A DNA stretch of 13,099 nt from Candidatus Gerdarchaeota archaeon. Its GTDB lineage: Archaea; Asgardarchaeota; Heimdallarchaeia; JABLTI01. Shown piece by piece: positions 1 through 6,317 of this stretch. Every line of letters begins with the position of its first letter. The first letter of the stretch is position 1. Both the position numbers and the translations under genes were made by a program. The stretch lies in NCBI GenBank assembly GCA_016840905.1, contig JAEORM010000030.1, positions 1 through 13,099 of the forward strand. The letters run 5' to 3'. The notes beneath the pieces are model-generated. The model saw only the letters and a program-made list of their open reading frames with translations. It had not been told where the DNA came from and did not search any database.

Positions 1-90
1 CATAATCTCAATGATTTCTATATCATACACTCTGTTGTTTTATTATTAAAGCGTTGTAGAAAATTCCAACAAGGTTTGTGATTAGAAAAT

Positions 91-100
91 TCAATATATC
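91..100 (+). promoter_or_regulatory. Possible TATA-like promoter element upstream of kynureninase
   Basis: The sequence TCAATATATC follows a purine-rich stretch (GATTAGAAAA) that could act as a BRE. An archaeal TATA box here would place transcription start near 120-125, upstream of either candidate kynureninase start (154 or 208). The same TCAATATAT core recurs at 6210-6218 in front of the UvrA gene. In DNA this AT-rich, such boxes arise often by chance. The rest of 1-153 shows no convincing gene. Confidence 0.25.
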
Positions 101-207
101 TAGTAAATTCGTTCTGGTATTTTTGTCGATAAAAGCACTTTTTCTCTCAAAAAATGGTTATCATAATATTTTTGACTAGTAAAAAGCATTCAAAATTGAT
201 GATTTTA

Positions 208-1488
208 ATGGAAACTCAATTTAATACCACTGAACCTTTCGCTCGGGAACTTGATAGTAATGATCCCTTAGCAAGATTTCGTGATGAATTTATTATACCT
301 GAAAATACTATTTATGTTGATGGTAATTCTTTGGGTTTGATGGCTAAAAAATCTGAGGAATGTATAACAAGAGTAATTAATGAATGGAAAACCCTTGCTA
401 TTAATGGTTGGTACATAGGTAAACCATCTTGGTTTTACTTCAGTGAAATTTTAGGTGAAAAAGCAGCCCCTTTAATTGGGGCAAAAGCAAATGAAGTTGT
501 TGCAACAGGAACTACTACAGTTAACTTACATGCTTTAGTAAGTTCATTTTACCTTCCTACAAAAGATCGAACAAAAATCCTTGCTGATGTTTTAAATTTT
601 CCAACTGATATTTATGCATTAAAAAGTCAAGTAGCATTGAAAGGTTATGATCCAAAAGAACATTTAATTTTAGTGCCATCTACTGATGGTCGTTTCTTAG
701 ATGAAGATTTAATTATAGACCATATGAAAGAGGATGTTGTTTTGGCTGTACTTCCTTCTGTTCTATATCGTAATAGTCAATTATTAGATATTCCTCGTTT
801 AACTAAAGAAGCGCATAAGAGAGGGATTTTAATTGGTTTTGATTGCAGCCATTCTGTAGGAGCCATTCCTCATAATTTCGATAAATGGGATATAGATTTT
901 GCTTTTTGGTGTAGTTATAAATATATGAATGGTGGACCAGGTGCACCAGCCTTTCTATATGTAAACGAGAAACATTTCGATGTTTACCCTGCATTAAGTG
1001 GTTGGTTTGGAAATAATAAAGCAACACAATTCAATATGTCACTTGAATTTGAACCGGCAAAAAATGCTGGGCAATGGCAAATATCATCACCGGGCATTCT
1101 TGGTGCAGCAGGGATAGAAGGAGCATTGGAAATCACTCTTGAAGCGGGGATAGATGCTATTAGAGAAAAAAATATTCAAATGACATCTTATTTGATTTAT
1201 TTAATAGATGAAATTTTAACAAAAGAACCATATAATTTTATTTTAGGTACTCCTCGAGAGAATCATAAAAGAGGAAGTCATATAGCATTAGAGCGAAACG
1301 AATTTTCATATGAAATATTTGAAGCTCTTAAAGCTCATGGTGTAATAGGTGATTATCGTCAGAAGAATATTATTAGAATAGCACCTGCAGCGTTGTATAA
1401 TACTTATCATGAGATATGGCGTGTTGTTCATATTTTAAAGAAAATAATAGATGAAAAAGAATATGAACAATTTAAAATAAAGGAGTAA
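208..1488 (+). CDS. kynU: Kynureninase (PLP-dependent L-kynurenine hydrolase)
   Basis: Kynureninase cleaves L-kynurenine to anthranilate plus alanine, or 3-hydroxykynurenine to 3-hydroxyanthranilate plus alanine, in tryptophan catabolism or de novo NAD synthesis. It is a soluble fold-type I PLP enzyme. Seen here, numbering from ATG 208: the N-terminal DGNSLG motif (38-43), the Asp of FDCSHSVG (Asp212) expected to contact the PLP ring nitrogen, and SYKYMNGGPG with the presumed Schiff-base Lys238. The GWFG and FEPA..AGQWQ segments typical of the family follow. At 426 residues the length fits. The frame opens at ATG 154, but the extra residues are hydrophobic and unlike family N-termini, whereas METQFNTTEPFARELDSNDP matches a normal one; ATG 199 is also possible. 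No Shine-Dalgarno decides the start. No other kynurenine-pathway gene is in the window. A PepF gene follows after 81 bp without an obvious terminator, so co-transcription is possible. Confidence 0.93.
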   Translation: METQFNTTEPFARELDSNDPLARFRDEFIIPENTIYVDGNSLGLMAKKSEECITRVINEWKTLAINGWYIGKPSWFYFSEILGEKAAPLIGAKANEVVATGTTTVNLHALVSSFYLPTKDRTKILADVLNFPTDIYALKSQVALKGYDPKEHLILVPSTDGRFLDEDLIIDHMKEDVVLAVLPSVLYRNSQLLDIPRLTKEAHKRGILIGFDCSHSVGAIPHNFDKWDIDFAFWCSYKYMNGGPGAPAFLYVNEKHFDVYPALSGWFGNNKATQFNMSLEFEPAKNAGQWQISSPGILGAAGIEGALEITLEAGIDAIREKNIQMTSYLIYLIDEILTKEPYNFILGTPRENHKRGSHIALERNEFSYEIFEALKAHGVIGDYRQKNIIRIAPAALYNTYHEIWRVVHILKKIIDEKEYEQFKIKE

Positions 1489-1569
1489 AAGAAACTTCTG
1501 ATTTAAAGCGGAACATTAAAGTGGTAATTTAGACCATCAAAAATTAAGAAAAATAAGGTTGTTGTTTAC

Positions 1570-3354
1570 ATGACAGAAAAAGATATCGCTTGGGATTTAT
1601 CAGATGTATTTCCAAGCATAAATGATCCATCCATAGAAAAAGCTATAGAACAAATACAAAAAGTAGCAAATAATATTGCTGAAAAGTATTCGGGTAAAAT
1701 CATTAATTTTTCAGCTAATGAATTATTAATCCTTTTACGAGAATATGAAGAATACCTTATAGAATCAAGAAATCTAGGTATGTATGCAAGATTATCATAT
1801 GCTGCAAATATGACTTTACCTGAAACTCAAAAATTAAATGATCGTGTTAGTAAACTTGGAGCTGAATTAGGTAAAAAATTAGCTTTTCTTAACATAGAGC
1901 TTGGAAAATTAATAAGTTCAAAACCCGAACTAATTAAGGACCCAATTTTAATCAATTATAAACACTATCTTGAACGAATTAATCGAGCTGTACCTCATCA
2001 ACTCTCAGAAATTGAAGAACAATTAATTATTGAAAAAGATCAAAATGGCATTAATGCCTGGCAACAATTACAGAGTAAATGGTTAAATACAAGAATTTTT
2101 GAGGTTGAGGTTGAAGGTGTCAAACAAAAGCTCCCTTATGGTAAAGCTAATGGATTACTTCCTCATAAAGATAGAGCAACTCGTAAATCAGCGAATCAAG
2201 AAATTTATTGTTTACTTAAAAATGATGGAGAGATTTTTGCTTCAGCTATGAGAAGTATTTTTGATGATTGGATCAATATAACGAAAAGGCGTAACTTTGA
2301 TTCAGAAATGCATGCTAGTTTAATTGCTAATGATACTGAACATGAAATTATAGAGAGTCTCCTAAAAACAATTGATGAAGGTTCTCATATATATAGAAGA
2401 TATCTAAAATTGAAAGCCAAATTATTGGGTCTCCCAATTTTAGCAAACTATGATATAGATGCACCTTTGCCCAATTCTCCTGACATCAAATATGATTATG
2501 AAAAAGCTAAAGAGATAACAGTAGAAGCATATAGCAAATTTGATGAAGACTATGCTTATGCAATAAAGGATATGTTTGCTCGAAATCATGTCGATGCTTC
2601 TCCAAGATTTGGTAAAAGAAATGGCGCTTTTTGTTCAAGCTGGTATAAAGGAAAATCAGCTTTTATGTTACAAAGCTATAATGAAACATTAGATGGTATC
2701 TACACTTTAGCTCACGAAATGGGTCATGCAACCCATGATTATTATTTTGCTCAAGAACAAACTATTCTTAATAGTACCATGCCTATGATTGTTGCAGAGA
2801 CAGCTTCTATTTTCGGTGAATTATTAGTAACTGATTTATTGTTAAACAAAGCACAAACAAAAGAAGAAAAAATGGAAATTATTTGTCAAGTACTTGATGG
2901 TGCTGGAATGGCTGCTTTCCAAGTTACTGCACGTGCTTGGTTTGAACAAGATCTTTATGATGCAAATAAACGCGGCGAATATTTAGACTATCAAACAATT
3001 AGTAAGTATTGGACAAAGAATCGTGATAGGATTTATGGTGATGTAATTGAATGGCTCGATGTTATGGATGCTGAATGGACCATGAAAGGACATTATTACA
3101 TGCCAAATTTCAGATTCTATAATTATCCATATGTCTATGGTCAGTTATTCGTTTATGCTCTTTATCAGAAATATATAGATGAAGGAAAAGCCTTTGTTCC
3201 TAAATTCAAAAAAGCACTAGCTATAGGTAATAGTCTCTCACCAAAAGATATTGGTGAATTATTAGGACTAAATGTAGCAGATCCAGAATTTTGGAAATTA
3301 GGAATAAAACGTTTTGAATATTTTGTTGATGAGCTAGAAAAACTCATGAAATAA
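1570..3354 (+). CDS. pepF: Oligoendopeptidase F-like M3 family zinc metallopeptidase (copy 1)
   Basis: This is a gluzincin of the M3B/PepF type, expected to hydrolyse short oligopeptides in the cytoplasm; there is no signal peptide. In this 594-residue protein the zinc site is complete: LAHEMGHATH gives His382, Glu383 (catalytic base) and His386, and VAETAS gives the third ligand Glu410. The preceding GAFCSSWY segment and the late GHYYMPNFRFYNYPYVYGQ segment are the family's substrate-site loops with conserved His and Tyr. The N-terminal half is the helical PepF region. Length is normal (about 600). ATG 1570 has no Shine-Dalgarno before it. The gene lies 81 bp after kynureninase and ends at a strong hairpin terminator. 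The next gene is a clear paralogue. The true substrate cannot be told from sequence; members range from general oligopeptidases to specialised peptide-processing enzymes. Confidence 0.93.
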   Translation: MTEKDIAWDLSDVFPSINDPSIEKAIEQIQKVANNIAEKYSGKIINFSANELLILLREYEEYLIESRNLGMYARLSYAANMTLPETQKLNDRVSKLGAELGKKLAFLNIELGKLISSKPELIKDPILINYKHYLERINRAVPHQLSEIEEQLIIEKDQNGINAWQQLQSKWLNTRIFEVEVEGVKQKLPYGKANGLLPHKDRATRKSANQEIYCLLKNDGEIFASAMRSIFDDWINITKRRNFDSEMHASLIANDTEHEIIESLLKTIDEGSHIYRRYLKLKAKLLGLPILANYDIDAPLPNSPDIKYDYEKAKEITVEAYSKFDEDYAYAIKDMFARNHVDASPRFGKRNGAFCSSWYKGKSAFMLQSYNETLDGIYTLAHEMGHATHDYYFAQEQTILNSTMPMIVAETASIFGELLVTDLLLNKAQTKEEKMEIICQVLDGAGMAAFQVTARAWFEQDLYDANKRGEYLDYQTISKYWTKNRDRIYGDVIEWLDVMDAEWTMKGHYYMPNFRFYNYPYVYGQLFVYALYQKYIDEGKAFVPKFKKALAIGNSLSPKDIGELLGLNVADPEFWKLGIKRFEYFVDELEKLMK

Positions 3355-3361
3355 GAGATAT

Positions 3362-3397
3362 TTCGGTTATTTTAACCGAATATTTTTTATTTTTTTA
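3362..3397 (+). terminator. Hairpin plus T-tract terminator after the first PepF gene
   Basis: There is a perfect 8-bp stem, TTCGGTTA (3362-3369) and TAACCGAA (3373-3380), with a TTT loop. A run of almost pure T (TATTTTTTATTTTTTT) follows directly. It starts 7 bases after the stop codon and separates the two PepF genes into different transcripts, at least in part. It would work as an intrinsic terminator in bacteria; in archaea the T-tract alone could suffice. Confidence 0.65.
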
Positions 3398-3401
3398 TAA
3401 G
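3394..3401 (+). promoter_or_regulatory. Probable TATA box for the second PepF gene
   Basis: TTTATAAG is close to the archaeal TATA consensus. It sits about 43 bp before the ATG at 3444, so a start site about 25 bp downstream would give a leader of roughly 20 nt. Its position just after a terminator fits an independent promoter for the second paralogue. The call rests on motif and spacing only and assumes an archaeal host. Confidence 0.35.
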
Positions 3402-3443
3402 ATTAAATACATTAATTTTGAAATGGTATTGGGGTAAGTAAAT

Positions 3444-5222
3444 ATGATGGAAGAAATTCCTTTTGATTTAACCGATGTTTTCTCTGGGATAAATGATCCT
3501 GCTTTTGAAGAAGCTATTGAACAGTTAAATTCTCTTGTTAATGAATTCGCAAAAAAACACCAAGGAAAGATAGAAAAATACGATGCTGAAGGTGTTCTTA
3601 ATTTACTACTTGAATATGAGAAATATCTAGAGAGTTATGGTACAATTCGAGTCTTTGCAGGATTTTCTTTTTATGGAGATATGACTAAAAAAGATGCTCA
3701 AATTCTCTATAATCGTTTCAAGGAAATACATGCTATTAATGCAAAAAAATTAGCTTTTTATAATCTTGAATTAGGTAAATTGTTAGTGAAAAAGCCTGAA
3801 TTGATTAACGATAAGATTTTGCAAAATTATCATCATTATTTGAAGCAAGTTCAAGAAATCACCAGCCATCAACTCACTCCTATCGAAGAACAACTAATAA
3901 TAGAAAAGGATCTTTACGGAGTCAAAGCGTGGTCTGATTTACAAAGTAAATGGTCTAGTATAAGAGAATTTGAAATCGATATTAATGGAAAGAAAGAAGT
4001 TTTCCATATTGGTGAAAGAACCAAATATGCTATGAATGAGAATCGAAATGTTAGAAAACAAGCTTTAGAATTAATTTCAACTGATTGTGTTAAAAATGGG
4101 GAGATCTATGCTTATGCTCTTAGAAATATTTGTAGTGATTGGGTTGCAATATGTAAAAGAAGAAAATACGCAAAACCAATTGATGAATCTTTATTCTACA
4201 ATGAAATCGATCAGATTATATTAGACAATATGTTTTCTGTTATTGAACGTAACATCCCCTTATATAGAAAAATCTTGAAAATAAGAGCAAAACTATTAGG
4301 TTTACCAAAATTAGCTCCTTATGACACAATTGCACCAATATCTGGTATGAAAGCAATAAAATATTCTTGGCAGGATGCACAAAAACTAATTTTAACTTCT
4401 TTTTCAAAATTTGATAGAGAATTCATGGATATAGCTAAAGATATGTTTGATAGAAATCATATAGATGCTACTTCTCGTAAAGGAAAAACAGCAGGAGCTT
4501 TTTGTTCTTCTTGGTATGCTGGAAAATCTTCTTTCATTTTGCAAAGCTTTAATGAAGACATAGAGAGTGTAACTACAACTGCTCATGAATTAGGCCATGC
4601 TATTCATAGCTATCTTATGTATAAAGAACAAACGATTATTAATTGTGGGTATCCATCAACTGCTGCAGAAACAGCCTCTTTTTTTGGTGAGCTTTTATTG
4701 ATCGAACAACTATTGAATAAGGTTGAAACAAAAGAAGAAAAAATTGATATTCTCCTAAAATTGGTAAGTAGAATTGGTCATGTTATTTTTGGTTTAACAC
4801 CTATGTATTGGTTTGAATTAGAACTTTATAATGCAATAGAAAGAGGAGAATACCTGGATTATTCTACTATTACAAATTATTGGGTTACTGCTCGAGATAA
4901 AATCTACGGAGAAGAAATCGAATGGTTTGAAGAAAGCAACTCATCATGGTGTCTAGTTCCTCATTATTACATGGTTAATAATCGATTCTATAATTATCCC
5001 TACATTTTTGCTCAATTATTTGTTTACGCTCTTTACCAACAATATCTTAAGGAAAAAGAAACTTTCATACCAAAGTTCAAAAAAATATTAAGCGCTGGTG
5101 GGAGTTTACCCTTAAATCAACTGGGTGAGATAATGGGTTTAGATATTACAAAACCAGAATTTTGGGAATTAGGGATGAAGCAATTTGAATATTTTGTAAA
5201 TGAACTTGAAAAAATAATCTAA
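3444..5222 (+). CDS. pepF: Oligoendopeptidase F-like M3 family zinc metallopeptidase (copy 2)
   Basis: This 592-residue paralogue of the upstream PepF aligns along its whole length with almost no gaps and roughly half identical residues by eye. Both proteins open with a DL(S/T)DVF..INDP motif and end with FEYFV(D/N)ELEK. The zinc site is intact: TAHELGHAIH gives His381, Glu382 and His385, and AAETAS gives Glu409. It therefore looks like an active cytoplasmic oligopeptidase. The specificity loops differ from copy 1: GHYYMPNFRF becomes PHYYMVNNRF, and TSTMPMIVAET-type residues become CGYPSTAAET. This suggests a different peptide preference. Two ATG codons are adjacent (3444, 3447); GGGGT about 10 bases upstream is a weak ribosome-site candidate. 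The gene converges on the minus-strand small membrane protein gene, with a short terminator between them. Confidence 0.93.
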   Translation: MMEEIPFDLTDVFSGINDPAFEEAIEQLNSLVNEFAKKHQGKIEKYDAEGVLNLLLEYEKYLESYGTIRVFAGFSFYGDMTKKDAQILYNRFKEIHAINAKKLAFYNLELGKLLVKKPELINDKILQNYHHYLKQVQEITSHQLTPIEEQLIIEKDLYGVKAWSDLQSKWSSIREFEIDINGKKEVFHIGERTKYAMNENRNVRKQALELISTDCVKNGEIYAYALRNICSDWVAICKRRKYAKPIDESLFYNEIDQIILDNMFSVIERNIPLYRKILKIRAKLLGLPKLAPYDTIAPISGMKAIKYSWQDAQKLILTSFSKFDREFMDIAKDMFDRNHIDATSRKGKTAGAFCSSWYAGKSSFILQSFNEDIESVTTTAHELGHAIHSYLMYKEQTIINCGYPSTAAETASFFGELLLIEQLLNKVETKEEKIDILLKLVSRIGHVIFGLTPMYWFELELYNAIERGEYLDYSTITNYWVTARDKIYGEEIEWFEESNSSWCLVPHYYMVNNRFYNYPYIFAQLFVYALYQQYLKEKETFIPKFKKILSAGGSLPLNQLGEIMGLDITKPEFWELGMKQFEYFVNELEKII

Positions 5223-5256
5223 AAAGGATAGGTTAAATCAACCTTTCTTTTTTTAT
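5223..5256. terminator. Bidirectional terminator between convergent genes
   Basis: The 34-bp gap between the PepF stop (5222) and the small minus-strand gene's stop (5257) holds an inverted repeat, AGGTT (5230-5234) with AACCT (5240-5244). An alternative pairing is AAAGG (5223-5227) with CCTTT (5242-5246). On the plus strand it is followed by TTCTTTTTTTAT; on the minus strand the hairpin leads into ATCCTTTTT. The T-tract on each side suits termination from both directions. The stem is short, so the T-tracts may do most of the work. Confidence 0.5.
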
Positions 5257-5421
5257 TTAATACCAAATCATTTCCACTGGTGGATTTTTAGTAACAAAAT
5301 AAACTGTGAAAATCACTATTAACAACATAGCAATTATACAAAACGCACCAATTCCTAGAAACACTTTTCGTCGTGTTGTGAATTTCTCTTGGGGCATTTC
5401 TTCTTCGAGTTCTTCTGCCAT
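5257..5421 (-). CDS. Small single-pass membrane protein, 54 residues, function unknown
   Basis: The minus strand encodes MAEELEEEMPQEKF at the N-terminus, then a basic TTRRK and a hydrophobic segment at about residues 20-43 (VFLGIGAFCIIAMLLIVIFT and onward). A short tail ending in PPVEMIWY closes the protein. The acidic, then basic, then transmembrane order predicts a single-pass protein with a cytoplasmic N-terminus by the positive-inside rule. The ATG at 5421 lies 37 bp after the methyltransferase stop on the same strand and has no clear Shine-Dalgarno; the two are probably co-transcribed. Its size and topology resemble small secretion-channel subunits (SecE/Sec61-beta class), but no diagnostic motif is visible, so no function is assigned. 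The charged-hydrophobic-polar design and fit to the operon make it more credible than the antisense frame across it. Confidence 0.6.
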   Translation of the reverse strand: MAEELEEEMPQEKFTTRRKVFLGIGAFCIIAMLLIVIFTVYFVTKNPPVEMIWY

Positions 5422-5458
5422 GATTTTTCAATCCATTCTTTCATTTTTGAACTTTTAT

Positions 5459-6133
5459 CTATTTTGTATAAATTATACAGAATATACTTGAATTATCCAC
5501 TTCTTCTATTTTAGCATTTACTTTTATTTTTTTGACAAGTTCGTTAAAATCATGTTCTGTAAAAGTAGTAGCAATAAAACCATCTTTACAGACAATTTTA
5601 CCATCTTTTGTTTGGTCAAAATCTATTTCACCTAATAATCCTTGTTCAGATTGATCAATGAACCATTCTAATCTTTCTTGCCAAATTTTTTCTGAATAAC
5701 TAGAGAGAATGACTTTCCCTCCTGGTTTTGTTACTTGAATGCTTTCAGTTACCAAAATGGTTGGATCAACCTTAAATGCTGAAATACCATTTTGTATCGC
5801 TATAACAATATCAAATTTCTGTTCTTCAAATTTAAGTGATTGTGCATTCATTTGTAGCAATTTCACATTTTTAAATTCTTGAAGATAATATTCTGCCAAA
5901 AGTAAACTATCTTTTGATGTATCAATACCATAGACCATAGCTACTTTCTGAGCTAAAGGTTTCATTACTCTACCATAACCACAACCAAGTTCTAGCACAA
6001 TATCATTAGGTTGAGTTTGTGCTAAAACATATTCGATTTCAGCAGTCAAATATTGTTGAATTCTAGGTTTAGCAATATCATAGCATTGTTTCAATTTATT
6101 TGCTGAAAGTTTTTGAGAGTAATATTCATCCAT
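5459..6133 (-). CDS. Class I SAM-dependent methyltransferase
   Basis: This Rossmann-fold methyltransferase transfers a methyl group from S-adenosylmethionine to an unidentified substrate. With ATG 6133 as residue 1, the protein is 224 residues. Motif I is VLELGCGYGR (about 46-55). The acidic residue ending strand beta2 is in YGIDTS (Asp71). Motif IV is FDIVIAIQNGIS (about 107-118), and KPGGKVILSSYS forms the post-IV strand. The open frame extends one codon further to a TTG at 6136, but the adjacent ATG is the more likely start. Nothing in the C-terminal part identifies a substrate, and the fold is shared by small-molecule, lipid and protein methyltransferases. It is divergent from the giant UvrA gene across 184 bp and is followed by a small membrane protein gene on the same strand. 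Confidence 0.88.
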   Translation of the reverse strand: MDEYYSQKLSANKLKQCYDIAKPRIQQYLTAEIEYVLAQTQPNDIVLELGCGYGRVMKPLAQKVAMVYGIDTSKDSLLLAEYYLQEFKNVKLLQMNAQSLKFEEQKFDIVIAIQNGISAFKVDPTILVTESIQVTKPGGKVILSSYSEKIWQERLEWFIDQSEQGLLGEIDFDQTKDGKIVCKDGFIATTFTEHDFNELVKKIKVNAKIEEVDNSSIFCIIYTK

Positions 6134-6317
6134 CAAGTTATTTCCATTATTCTTTTCAGCTAATATAATTGTAATAGTTAATCAAAGTAATGGTCATCAA
6201 AAACTAAAGTCAATATATTGATTTTCATAATACTTTTAGTTACCTCTGGTAATAATTAATAACATTAAAGCAATTTTACGATAAACTTAGTAGATAATTT
6301 GTTTCGAGAGATTGTAG
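6134..6317. promoter_or_regulatory. Divergent intergenic region with nested inverted repeats
   Basis: These 184 bp separate the methyltransferase (-) and UvrA (+) starts and must hold both promoters. A perfect 12-bp palindrome, TCAATATATTGA (6210-6221), can serve as a TATA-like box in both directions. It sits inside a wider inverted repeat, AACTAAA (6202-6208) and TTTAGTT (6235-6241), although the two are not concentric. A further AT-rich box, AATAATTAATAA, lies at about 6250-6261. The layout would suit a shared operator, but no regulator gene is nearby and AT-rich palindromes are common by chance. No gene or RNA is visible here. Confidence 0.35.

Noticed and set aside
1..3. CAT at the window edge as the start codon of a divergent minus-strand gene
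   Set aside because: Only one codon would be inside the window; nothing further can be supported.
1570..5222. The two PepF genes as an assembly duplication
   Set aside because: They differ at about half of all residues and in their flanking DNA, so this is a true paralogous pair.
5306..5491. Plus-strand open frame of 61 codons after the second PepF gene
   Set aside because: It lies antisense to the small membrane protein gene and runs into the end of the methyltransferase. Its product is serine-rich and low in complexity, there is no ribosome site, and it crosses transcripts coming the other way.
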